DNA of 20,072 nt from JBBDYG01 sp040901765 (GTDB taxonomy: Bacteria > Planctomycetota > Planctomycetia > Pirellulales > Lacipirellulaceae). The stretch's first letter is position 1, and every line of letters begins with the position of its first letter. The position numbers and the translations under genes were made by a program. The notes beneath the pieces were generated by a model. That model worked only from the letters and a program-made list of their open reading frames with translations, was not told where the DNA came from and searched no databases. Of the stretch, positions 13,792 through 20,072 are shown in pieces. The stretch lies in contig JBBDYG010000085.1 of the NCBI GenBank assembly GCA_040901765.1, forward strand, positions 1-20,072, given 5' to 3'.

Positions 13792-13870
13792 CGACAATGG
13801 TGGCGCGGGCGGCCAGAGGGGCGATGACTGGGTCGCGTGGATGGCAAATGAATTTGGGGCCGGGTGCCCC

Positions 13871-13900
13871 TTGAACAGAGGTCGCCATTGGGCCTATACT
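13871..13900 (+). promoter_or_regulatory. Candidate promoter of the alpha operon
   Basis: The 199-nt gap between map and rpmJ contains TTGAAC (13871-13876), an 18-nt spacer and TATACT (13895-13900; five of six -10 positions). Transcription would start near 13907, about 84 nt before rpmJ. It would drive rpmJ, rpsM, rpsK, rpsD, rpoA and rplQ independently of the S10-spc genes. The rest of the gap shows no gene and no infA. Confidence 0.6.
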
Positions 13901-13990
13901 TACCCGTTTCCCACGAGAGCAATTCCCGGGCCAAGTAGCGACCCCAAATACGTGACTAGGTCGGGCCTGCGACAGGCGAAGGGTGATGAG

Positions 13991-14104
13991 ATGAAAGTTC
14001 GAGCCAGCGTCAAACGGATCTGCGATAAGTGTAAGATCGTGCGGCGGCGTGGCGTAGTGCGCGTCGTTTGCGATAACCCGCGCCACAAACAACGTCAAGG
14101 GTAA
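13991..14104 (+). CDS. rpmJ: 50S ribosomal protein L36, zinc-binding type
   Basis: L36 is the smallest large-subunit protein. The 37-residue product MKVRASVKRICDKCKIVRRR and its tail carry the zinc ligands C11, C14, C27 and H32, the standard CCCH form. The ATG at 13991 has AAGG (13979-13982) 8 nt upstream within GAAGGGTG. The frame is open farther upstream, but that translation does not resemble any family. This is the first gene after the candidate internal promoter. Confidence 0.97.
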   Translation: MKVRASVKRICDKCKIVRRRGVVRVVCDNPRHKQRQG

Positions 14105-14110
14105 GTTGAA

Positions 14111-14174
14111 GCCGCCGCACCACGTGCGACATGGCCATGCTTTGCAAGTACCGTGTCGCACGTGGTGCGACGGC
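14111..14174 (+). repeat. 21-bp inverted repeat between rpmJ and rpsM
   Basis: The arms 14111-14131 and 14154-14174 match at 20 of 21 positions around a 22-nt loop. Each arm contains CACGTG. The stem is not made of heptads. It ends 20 nt before the GGAG of rpsM. There is no T-tract after it, so it is not a typical intrinsic terminator. Confidence 0.88.
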
Positions 14175-14208
14175 TGAAGGTTCTTGAGCTTCCCGGAGAA
14201 ACTGCAAT

Positions 14209-14592
14209 ATGCCACGTCTGTTGGGTGTTGATATTCCGTCGGACCGTCCGACTCTGATTTCGCTGACCTACCTCTACGGGGTGGGGCCGAAGATTGCGCG
14301 CGATTTGTGCCACAAAGCGGGGGTCAATCCGCAGGTTCACGCGCGGGAGTTGACGGAAGACGAAGTCGCCCGGTTGGCGGCGCTCATGGACAAGGACTAC
14401 GTTGTCGAAGGGCAGCTTCGCCGGCAGGTATCGCAGAACATCTCGCGGCTGCGCGACATCGGTTGCTACCGCGGTCTTCGCCACCGCCGCGGTTTGCCGG
14501 TGCGAGGCCAGCGCACCCGGACCAACGCCCGCACCCGCAAAGGACCGAAGAAAACGGTCGCCGGCAAGAAGGGCGTGAAGGACTTGCGGTAA
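14209..14592 (+). CDS. rpsM: 30S ribosomal protein S13
   Basis: S13 contacts the P-site tRNA and bridges to the large subunit. The 127-residue product has MPRLLGVDIPSDRPTLISLTYLYGVG, the helix-hairpin-helix region, then LRDIGCYRGLRHRRGLPVRGQRTRTNARTRKG, the family signature, and a basic tail. GGAG (14195-14198) lies 10 nt before the ATG. In E. coli the S13 leader is the target of S4 repression. Here a long hairpin occupies the corresponding position, but no pseudoknot was recognised. Confidence 0.98.
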   Translation: MPRLLGVDIPSDRPTLISLTYLYGVGPKIARDLCHKAGVNPQVHARELTEDEVARLAALMDKDYVVEGQLRRQVSQNISRLRDIGCYRGLRHRRGLPVRGQRTRTNARTRKGPKKTVAGKKGVKDLR

Positions 14593-14688
14593 TTAACAGC
14601 GATGAACGAATAATCGCGTCGCTTGGCCTTATCGAGCGAACAGTAAACGATTCAAACACGATGGCTGCTATTAGAAAGAGCATTGGGA

Positions 14689-15132
14689 ATGGCTAAGGAA
14701 AAAGCAAAAGAGAAGGAAAAGACAAAAGACAAGAAGCAGTCGCCCGACAAGAAGCAATCGTCGGCGAAGAAGAAGGCGCGCCGTAACGTGGCTGTGGGGA
14801 TTGCCTACATAAAGGCGACATTCAACAACACGACGGTGACGATTACCGACGGAAAGGGCGATGCCCTGTGTTGGGCGAGCGCCGGCACGACGGGTTTCAA
14901 AGGCAGTCGCAAAAGCACGCCCTTCGCGGGACAAATGGCCGCCCAGCAGGCGGCGGAGAAGGCGAAGAAGTACGGCGTGAAAGATGTGGAAGTGAAGGTC
15001 AAAGGCCCCGGCAGCGGCCGCGAGAGCGCCATCACCGCGCTGGAAGCTGCGGGGCTAAAAGTGAAGTCGATCGAAGACGTGACCCCGCTGCCGCACAACG
15101 GTTGCCGCCCCCGTAAGAAGCGACGCGTGTAA
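14689..15132 (+). CDS. rpsK: 30S ribosomal protein S11 with lysine-rich N-terminus
   Basis: S11 lies on the platform and binds mRNA near the E site. The 147-residue product has an N-terminal extension of about 30 residues made almost wholly of Lys, Glu, Ser, Asp, Gln and Ala, then the family core: RRNVAVGIAYIKATFNNTTVTITD, GFKGSRKSTPFAGQMAA, VKGPGSGRESAITAL and the terminal DVTPLPHNGCRPRKKRRV. The ATG at 14689 gives MAKEKAKEK. TTG at 14683 would add two residues. The ribosome binding site is a weak purine stretch (GAAAGAG). Confidence 0.95.
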   Translation: MAKEKAKEKEKTKDKKQSPDKKQSSAKKKARRNVAVGIAYIKATFNNTTVTITDGKGDALCWASAGTTGFKGSRKSTPFAGQMAAQQAAEKAKKYGVKDVEVKVKGPGSGRESAITALEAAGLKVKSIEDVTPLPHNGCRPRKKRRV

Positions 15133-15148
15133 AAGGGGGGGCTTGGGT

Positions 15149-15229
15149 CTGGGGACTAGGGAAAAGTCCCCAGTCCCCAGTCCCCAGTCCCCAGTCCCCA
15201 GTCCCCAGTCCCCAGTCCCGAGTCCCCAG
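15149..15229 (+). repeat. Nine tandem GTCCCCA heptads before rpsD
   Basis: Nine 7-mers run from 15166 to 15228. All are GTCCCCA except the eighth, GTCCCGA. A single complementary left unit, CTGGGGACT (15149-15157), can pair with any of the copies, for example 15221-15229. Left and right arms are therefore very unequal in length. The array ends 8 nt before the rpsD start, with only CTCTCC in between. Confidence 0.95.
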
Positions 15230-15236
15230 TCTCTCC

Positions 15237-15863
15237 ATGGCACGATACACCGGTCCCGTTTGTCGAGTTTGCCGCCGCGACGGCATGAAGCTGTTCCTCA
15301 AGGGAACCCGTTGCGATACGCCGAAGTGCGCGATCGAGCGTCGCAATACTCCGCCCGGCCAGCAACCTGCGCGGCGCGGCAAGCTGACCGACTACGGCGT
15401 TCACCTGCGCGAAAAGCAAAAGGTGAAGCACTTTTACGGAGTTCTAGAGCGGCAGTTTCGCAACTACTTCGTTCAAGCCACCCACTCCAAGGGGAATACC
15501 GGCAACGCGCTGATGACGCTGCTCGAGCGCCGCTTGGACAACGTCGTCCATCGGCTCGGGTTCGGACTGAGTCGCGCTCAAGCGCGGCAGATGATCAATC
15601 ACGGTCACATTACGATCAATGGTCGCCGAGTCGACGTTCCCAGCTACCTGGTTCGGCTGGGCGACGTGATCCGGGTGAAGAATCGGGGCAGCAGCCTCGA
15701 TTTGGTCCGCGGCGCGATGAGCGAGGCGCATCGAGATTTGCCCGATTATCTTTCTCGGTCGGATGGCGAGATTCCCGAGGGGATTGTCGGCCGGCTCCCA
15801 AGTGCTGACGATTTCGCGTTGCGAGCGCAGACGCAGTTGATTGTCGAGCTGTGTTCTCGCTAA
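15237..15863 (+). CDS. rpsD: 30S ribosomal protein S4, zinc-binding type
   Basis: S4 nucleates 16S rRNA assembly and helps unwind mRNA. The 208-residue product begins MARYTGPVCRVCRRDG and has C9, C12, C26 and C31, the zinc set of C+ S4 proteins. It continues with YGVHLREKQKVKHFYGVLERQF and the S4 RNA-binding domain RRLDNVVHRLGFGLSRAQARQMINHGHITINGRRVDVPSYLVRLGD. The ATG at 15237 gives the exact N-terminus. The nearest G-rich stretch (15135-15141) is at the rpsK stop, beyond the repeat. Confidence 0.98.
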   Translation: MARYTGPVCRVCRRDGMKLFLKGTRCDTPKCAIERRNTPPGQQPARRGKLTDYGVHLREKQKVKHFYGVLERQFRNYFVQATHSKGNTGNALMTLLERRLDNVVHRLGFGLSRAQARQMINHGHITINGRRVDVPSYLVRLGDVIRVKNRGSSLDLVRGAMSEAHRDLPDYLSRSDGEIPEGIVGRLPSADDFALRAQTQLIVELCSR

Positions 15864-15938
15864 GCCGCCAGCGATTGACATTCGATCGCCGTATTTTTGA
15901 CATTCGGCCATTGGCCACTGACCTTTCGGAGACGTTCG

Positions 15939-16931
15939 ATGCACATTCGATGGCGAGGTTTGGAACTTCCTAGCGTCGTGACGGTCGAGCAGGAAACCCT
16001 CAGCGACACCTATGGCAAGTTCGTTGCCGAGCCGTTTGAACGCGGGTTTGGCACCACGATCGGCAATGGCTTGCGGCGGATCCTGCTCTCGAGCCTGGAG
16101 GGGAGCGCCGTCACGCAAATCAAGATTCACAACGCCCAGCACGAGTTTACGACTATTAAAGGCGTGCTTGAGGACGTGACCGACCTGGTCCTCAACGTGA
16201 AGTCGCTGGTGGTAAAGAACCACAGTGATTCCACGCGAGTGCTGCGCGTCGAACGAACGTCGGCTGGAGTGGTCAAAGCGTCCGACGTCGAAGGCGACGA
16301 TGCCGTCGAAATCATTAACGAAGATCACGTCTTGGCTCACCTTACCGACAATGTTCCGTTCGTCATGGAGATGGTGATCGAGAATGGCCGGGGTTATGTG
16401 CCGTCGAGCGAGCATAGCCAAAACATTCCCGAGATTGGAATTATTCCGGTAGACGCGGTGTTCAGCCCCGTAATCCGCGTCCGCTATAGCGTGGAAGAAA
16501 CGCGCGTCGGCCAAAAGACGAACTACGACAAGCTGACGATGGAGATTTGGACGGATGGTTCGCTGGGCCCGGAAATGGCGCTGGTTGAAGCCGCCAAAAT
16601 TCTCCGCAAGCACCTCAATCCGTTCGTGCAGTACTCGGAGCTTGGGCCGCAGGTCCGCTCTCCGGCACGGGTCCATAGCGGCGACAGCGTCGACCCGGGC
16701 CTTGATGGGAAATTAAGCATGCCGATCGCGGACCTCAAGCTCTCGGTGCGGGCCGGCAATTGCCTGGAAGCGGAAAACATCATGACGGTGCGGCAGCTTG
16801 TTTCACGCACCGAAGACCAATTGCTCGAAGTCCGTAACTTCGGGGAGACCACGCTGCTGGAAGTGCAGGACAAGCTGCGCGAGTTGGGTTTGCATTTGGG
16901 CATGCGGGTGGCGACGCCCGTGCATGCGTAG
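15939..16931 (+). CDS. rpoA: DNA-directed RNA polymerase subunit alpha
   Basis: The alpha subunit dimerises to start polymerase assembly and its C-terminal domain contacts UP elements and activators. The 330-residue product has FVAEPFERGFGTTIGNGLRRILLSS (GLRRILLSS near 44-52, the assembly region), the insert domain, and a helix-hairpin-helix C-terminal domain LKLSVRAGNCLEAENIMTVRQL...VRNFGETTLLEVQDKLRELGL from about 262. The ATG at 15939 has GGAG (15928-15931) 7 nt upstream. The open frame extends 14 codons farther upstream without support. Confidence 0.98.
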   Translation: MHIRWRGLELPSVVTVEQETLSDTYGKFVAEPFERGFGTTIGNGLRRILLSSLEGSAVTQIKIHNAQHEFTTIKGVLEDVTDLVLNVKSLVVKNHSDSTRVLRVERTSAGVVKASDVEGDDAVEIINEDHVLAHLTDNVPFVMEMVIENGRGYVPSSEHSQNIPEIGIIPVDAVFSPVIRVRYSVEETRVGQKTNYDKLTMEIWTDGSLGPEMALVEAAKILRKHLNPFVQYSELGPQVRSPARVHSGDSVDPGLDGKLSMPIADLKLSVRAGNCLEAENIMTVRQLVSRTEDQLLEVRNFGETTLLEVQDKLRELGLHLGMRVATPVHA

Positions 16932-16942
16932 TGTTATGGAAA

Positions 16943-17040
16943 GATGTTCGATGTGGGATGTGGAAAGTCAGAAGTTCGGAGGACGGAATGTAATTTTTGA
17001 TCCGTACTTCATCCTTCTTACATCGCACATCTCACATCCC
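16943..17040 (+). repeat. Heptad inverted repeat between rpoA and rplQ
   Basis: The left arm has GATGTTC, GATGTGG, GATGTGG (16943-16963). The right arm has TTACATC, GCACATC, TCACATC, CC (17018-17040). The arms are complementary over most positions and lie about 54 nt apart. The inner segment also contains weaker complementary stretches (GTCAGAAG and similar). rplQ has its own GAGG after the right arm. Confidence 0.82.
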
Positions 17041-17056
17041 AAAGAGGCTCTCGATC

Positions 17057-17665
17057 ATGCGTCACCGACGAATTGGCCGTAAGCTGGGCCGGAATCCCAG
17101 CCATCAGCGGCAGCTCCTGCGCAGCTTGGCGAGCGCCTTGTTTCTCACCGAGCGCGATACGGACGACTTGCGATTCGTGAAGCTCGAGTCCGAGCCGAAA
17201 GTGGAAGGGCGGATTATCACGACCGTCGCCAAGGCGAAGGAAGTGCGGCCGCTCGTCGAGAAGTGCATCACCATTGCCAAGAAGGCGGTCGCCTCCCTGG
17301 ATGAAGCCAGGCAACATGGCACGCAGGCGCAACGTGGCTCCGAAGAATGGAAGTCGTGGCGCGCCAGCGACCGATGGCGGCAGTGGAGCGCGGCGATTGC
17401 ACCCGCGGTCACCGCTCGGCGGCGGTGCGTGACCTTGCTGGGCGATAAGCTGGCGGTCGTCGCACTATTCGAAAGCGTGGCGCCGCGGTTCGTGGACCGC
17501 CCCGGCGGGTACACGCGAATCGTTCGGCTGGCAAAACCACGTTTGGGCGATGCCGGCCCCCGCGCGATTCTAGAGTTTGTCGGCGTTCGCGACCGCGCCG
17601 TGACCCGCAGCCAGCGTCCGGCTTTCGACACCGAAGAGGCCGCCGAGCCGGTCGGTGCCGTTTAA
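17057..17665 (+). CDS. rplQ: 50S ribosomal protein L17, enlarged
   Basis: L17 lies at the tunnel exit. The 202-residue product has the start MRHRRIGRKLGRNPSHQRQLLRSL and the core VAKAKEVRPLVEKCITIAKK, DKLAVVALFESVAPRFVDRPGGYTRI, and GDAGPRAILEFVG. Compared with the 127-residue E. coli protein it carries two inserts: about 18 residues at 33-51 and about 38 residues at 79-117, the latter rich in Trp, Arg and Gln. It also has a longer C-terminal tail. GAGG (17044-17047) lies 9 nt before the ATG. Confidence 0.95.
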   Translation: MRHRRIGRKLGRNPSHQRQLLRSLASALFLTERDTDDLRFVKLESEPKVEGRIITTVAKAKEVRPLVEKCITIAKKAVASLDEARQHGTQAQRGSEEWKSWRASDRWRQWSAAIAPAVTARRRCVTLLGDKLAVVALFESVAPRFVDRPGGYTRIVRLAKPRLGDAGPRAILEFVGVRDRAVTRSQRPAFDTEEAAEPVGAV

Positions 17666-17714
17666 TCGCGACACCCACCACGGCGCGTAAACTGGTTTTC
17701 GGAGCGCAGCACGG

Positions 17715-18314
17715 ATGTCTCTGCCCGCAAGTTGCCGGGGCGCGTTTCACTTTACGGGCACGATGCGCGGGTTGTGCGCCGATATGGCGGCACGCCTGCC
17801 TGCTCTGCGGCACGTGCAGATGGACCGCGTCGCAGTCGGCTACTGCCAGGCGCGGCGTAATGTCTCCCACGGCATGCAAGCGTCGCTCACGCCGCTGCGG
17901 TTCGCTGAGGGCGCGACGATCGAGGTCCGCCGCCGCCGGCGATACGCTTGCCCGCGGCTGTTCCGTCCCGATGGCGATGAGTATCTCTACCTGCTCAATT
18001 TTTATCTGCCGCGATTTCAGAATCAGCCGTTCGAGGAGAAGCTGACGACGGTCGCCCATGAGCTATGGCACATAGGCCCGAACTTCGACGGCGACCTGCG
18101 ACGGCACGAGGGTCGGTGCTACGCCCACGGCTCATCGCAAGCCGCGTTCGACGCCCACGCCGCCGAGTTGGTGCGACATTGGCTTGACCTAAACCCACCA
18201 CCCGCCCGCTACGCTTTTCTAAGGGCTAATTTCAAGCAACTCTGCCGTCAGCACGGCAGCGTTGTTGGCGAGCGGTACACGGTGCCGAAGCTGGTGCCAG
18301 TTGAGGTCGCGTGA
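17715..18314 (+). CDS. Putative HExxH metallopeptidase-like protein
   Basis: I do not recognise the family by name. The 199-residue product carries TTVAHELWHIGPNFDGDLRRH: HELWH at 115-119 fits the zincin HExxH pattern, and H131 or H138 could supply a third ligand. There is no signal peptide or membrane segment, so it is likely cytoplasmic. The N-terminal half has basic stretches (VRRRRR at 71-76). GGAG (17701-17704) is 10 nt before the ATG and the gene follows rplQ by 49 nt on the same strand, so it may be transcribed with the ribosomal genes. Substrate and activity are unknown. Confidence 0.65.
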   Translation: MSLPASCRGAFHFTGTMRGLCADMAARLPALRHVQMDRVAVGYCQARRNVSHGMQASLTPLRFAEGATIEVRRRRRYACPRLFRPDGDEYLYLLNFYLPRFQNQPFEEKLTTVAHELWHIGPNFDGDLRRHEGRCYAHGSSQAAFDAHAAELVRHWLDLNPPPARYAFLRANFKQLCRQHGSVVGERYTVPKLVPVEVA

Positions 18315-18407
18315 GGGTCGGAGTTATTGAGTCGCCATTCTTGCGCCGCCGTAACGTGAGAACGACCAAGCTTACTCGCCGGAGCCGCCAGCGGGAGTTG
18401 CGGCAGT

Positions 18408-19067
18408 TTAGCAACCTAGCTTATCCAGTTCCGCTCGAACTCGTTGCAACTCCGCCTTGCCTTTACCCGTGTGCATTCCTCGGTAATGCCAAGTCAAGAT
18501 GACCGTAGTTCCCAGCGATTCAATTGAGCTTGCGTACCGTGCCAAATCCTTCTTGCCACAGAGCAGAACTACATCAGGCTCCAACGTGGCCAAGAGGTTG
18601 CGGGTATGTCGCTCAAAGCATGTTTCGAACAGCTTAGGGAAGTATTTGTCGTTGGCAACTGCGCAGAGTGCCACATTGAGAAAGGTGACCGTCTCGGGTT
18701 CGAGATTGATTGCCCGGAGCCATCGGACCACTCCGCCGAACCCCCATTTCGGAACAAAGGTGGTCAGCTTTCTGTTGTATTCCTCATAGGTAATCTCACC
18801 CTTTCTGAACTTGTGACCGAGGTCTCTTCGAATGAGCTTGTGCGGGGCGGCGGCATGCCCCGGATTCAGCATCATGACCACTACGCGAGGCGTTGCCGTC
18901 GCGTAGCGCAGGCCAACCCACGGCACAAACGGAACGTCGTCGAGGCGATCCGCGGGCCGGTCAGAGACGTGACCCCACTCCCTCGCTCGGTCGTTCATAA
19001 AGCAATACGAGCACGCGACTGCCTCATGCGCCTGTTGACTCAGGATTTCTAGCTTCAGCTCGCTCAT
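18408..19067 (-). CDS. Uracil-DNA glycosylase-superfamily-like protein
   Basis: The 219-residue product resembles the uracil-DNA glycosylase fold in the order of its motifs: VVVMMLNPG (62-70) where the family has its first active-site loop, FLNVALCAV (129-137), the strand EPDVVLLCGK (163-171), and LTWHYRG (191-197) in place of the usual HPS loop. A CSYC (C19, C22) near the N-terminus could be part of a metal or iron-sulphur site together with later cysteines. The key Asp/Glu and HPS residues are not clearly present, so glycosylase activity is uncertain. It lies 18 nt downstream of the next gene on the same strand, with no Shine-Dalgarno visible. Base composition looks less GC-rich than the ribosomal genes. 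Confidence 0.5.
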   Translation of the reverse strand: MSELKLEILSQQAHEAVACSYCFMNDRAREWGHVSDRPADRLDDVPFVPWVGLRYATATPRVVVMMLNPGHAAAPHKLIRRDLGHKFRKGEITYEEYNRKLTTFVPKWGFGGVVRWLRAINLEPETVTFLNVALCAVANDKYFPKLFETCFERHTRNLLATLEPDVVLLCGKKDLARYASSIESLGTTVILTWHYRGMHTGKGKAELQRVRAELDKLGC

Positions 19068-19085
19068 CGACTTGTTAGACTGCCA

Positions 19086-19835
19086 TTACAACGCTTTTCT
19101 GTCCATCCATTGCAGAATCTGCTCAGGTCCAACTTTCGTTCGCGACACGGCTGTTTTAGCGAAAGTGCGAGCGCCGTTGGCACTTGCCTTGGACGGCCAA
19201 GGTTCAGGTCGGCCAAGCAAATCTAGGCAGCCTCGCCGCAGTTGCGCCCAAGACCGATTCCCTTCGCGCCGAAGGTCGAGGAGCACTTGGCCAATCGGAT
19301 CATCGGCCATCGACAATAGCTGCCCCTCGATCGACGCGTGCCCTATTTTGCTGAGCGGAATGGGAGGTCGGCCGTCCCGCACAGGATGATGCAACTGCGC
19401 GTCCTGACCGAGGGTGGTCCCCGCGACCAAACAGGTCTCCGCTGCCTCGCGGCACAGATCACGTGCAGCACCGCCAAGCAGGTAACGATCTGTCGCACCC
19501 TGCTCCGCGGCTACCCACTGCTTCAGGGAGTTGAGCGCTAAGCAGAACACACGAAAATCGTCTGGGAGACGCTGTGCCAAGGAAAGAGGCAATGGATTCG
19601 CGTCTAAGAATATACGAACGGGACCGTCCGACGTGGCCAATCGTTCCGATTCGTCTAAGAGCATCTCGCCGACCCGATCCAGAACATGGGCAAACACGTC
19701 TTTCGGAACCTTGCGGTTCAGAACACTGGCGTCAGTTTCAATTAGTTGCCGATAATGCTCCGTGTACTCCTGGAGCAGAGCGAGTTTTTCCGGATTGGAT
19801 AGTGGTGACGGATTGATCGGTCGCTGATATGCCAT
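19086..19835 (-). CDS. Unrecognised protein with HH/HNH-like motif
   Basis: I cannot name this family. The 249-residue product has an alpha-helical N-terminal half (residues 12-70, charged) and a compact motif, QLHHPVRDGRPPIPLSKIGH (147-166), whose HH start and distant H166 recall the beta-beta-alpha arrangement of HNH nucleases. The rest, with RREGNRSWAQLRRGCLDLLG, looks like a small helical domain. No signal peptide or membrane segment is seen. It is the first gene of a minus-strand pair with the glycosylase-like protein. The start ATG at 19835 gives MAYQRPINPS, without a Shine-Dalgarno. A nuclease role is only an inference. Confidence 0.5.
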   Translation of the reverse strand: MAYQRPINPSPLSNPEKLALLQEYTEHYRQLIETDASVLNRKVPKDVFAHVLDRVGEMLLDESERLATSDGPVRIFLDANPLPLSLAQRLPDDFRVFCLALNSLKQWVAAEQGATDRYLLGGAARDLCREAAETCLVAGTTLGQDAQLHHPVRDGRPPIPLSKIGHASIEGQLLSMADDPIGQVLLDLRREGNRSWAQLRRGCLDLLGRPEPWPSKASANGARTFAKTAVSRTKVGPEQILQWMDRKAL

Positions 19836-20072
19836 TGAGAAATACCCGATCGAACAGGCATTCGACTGCCGAAGTGCAATGTAACACTACTGCAGTTTTG
19901 CGGCCGAGCAGGACGTTGTCAATCTTGACGCATCCTACTGCTAAACGAGCTGCGACGGATCGCTAGCCCCGCAGATCGCGCGCGAACGCTGGCGAGCGCA
20001 ACAGCGTGCGTCTCAGTCTAGTGCTCTGTCACTCTTATTCTGATGGATGGTATGCTCTTGGCAGTCGTTCAC
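19836..20072. other. Non-coding right end
   Basis: No open frame here is supported and no RNA gene or clear promoter was recognised. It should hold the promoter of the minus-strand pair, but no good -35/-10 combination was found within 100 nt of the start at 19835. The last 50 nt contain AGTGCTCTGTCACTC, which could be the end of a mobile element, but the window stops before this can be judged. Confidence 0.4.

Noticed and set aside
15166..15228. Possible CRISPR array
   Set aside because: The units are 7 bp and contiguous with no spacers, so this is a simple tandem repeat.
15444..16676. A 410-codon open frame on the minus strand across rpsD and rpoA
   Set aside because: It is the antisense of two certain genes. 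Its length follows from GC-rich codon use, and the translation resembles no family.
20020..20072. End of an insertion sequence at the right edge
   Set aside because: A CTAGTGCTCTGTCAC-like stretch looked like a terminal repeat, but no transposase or matching end is in the window.

Overview
The window is an almost complete S10-spc-alpha ribosomal-protein locus of a GC-rich bacterium, most likely a planctomycete (Pirellulales-like). This placement is an inference from an L24 with a C-terminal zinc ribbon, an enlarged L17, zinc-binding forms of S14, S4 and L36, long AG-poor spacers built from heptanucleotide repeats, and a planctomycete-style HExxH gene after rplQ. It was not tested by database search.

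Layout: positions 1-289 are non-coding and carry a strong sigma70-type promoter (TTGACA, 17 nt, TAGGAT at 194-222). From 290 to 17665 every gene is on the plus strand: rpsJ, rplC, rplD, rplW, rplB, rpsS, rplV, rpsC, rplP, rpmC, rpsQ, rplN, rplX, rplE, rpsN, rpsH, rplF, rplR, rpsE, rplO, secY, adk, map, rpmJ, rpsM, rpsK, rpsD, rpoA, rplQ. rpmD (L30) is missing between rpsE and rplO, and infA (IF-1) is missing between map and rpmJ, where a second promoter lies instead (13871-13900). A small HExxH protein gene follows rplQ. On the minus strand, 19835-18408 holds a two-gene unit: an unrecognised protein with an HH/HNH-like motif, then a protein resembling the uracil-DNA glycosylase superfamily. 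Positions 19836-20072 show no supported feature.

Together the plus-strand genes make ribosomal subunits, the RNA polymerase alpha subunit, the SecY channel, adenylate kinase and methionine aminopeptidase, the usual growth-linked supply unit.

The striking feature is in the spacers. Fourteen gene junctions contain tandem 7-mers, usually arranged as two complementary arms, and three more contain non-heptameric inverted repeats of 21-25 bp. The 7-mer differs between junctions but falls into a few families. In five junctions (before L4, L2, S19, L22 and S3) a Shine-Dalgarno-like GGAG or AAGG sits at the upstream stop codon, the hairpin follows, and the start codon comes 7-8 nt after the hairpin with no other Shine-Dalgarno. 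If the hairpin folds, the effective spacing becomes about 9-11 nt. This suggests that the repeats were inserted between ribosome binding site and start codon and are tolerated, or used, because they fold out. This is the main candidate for an undescribed system here.
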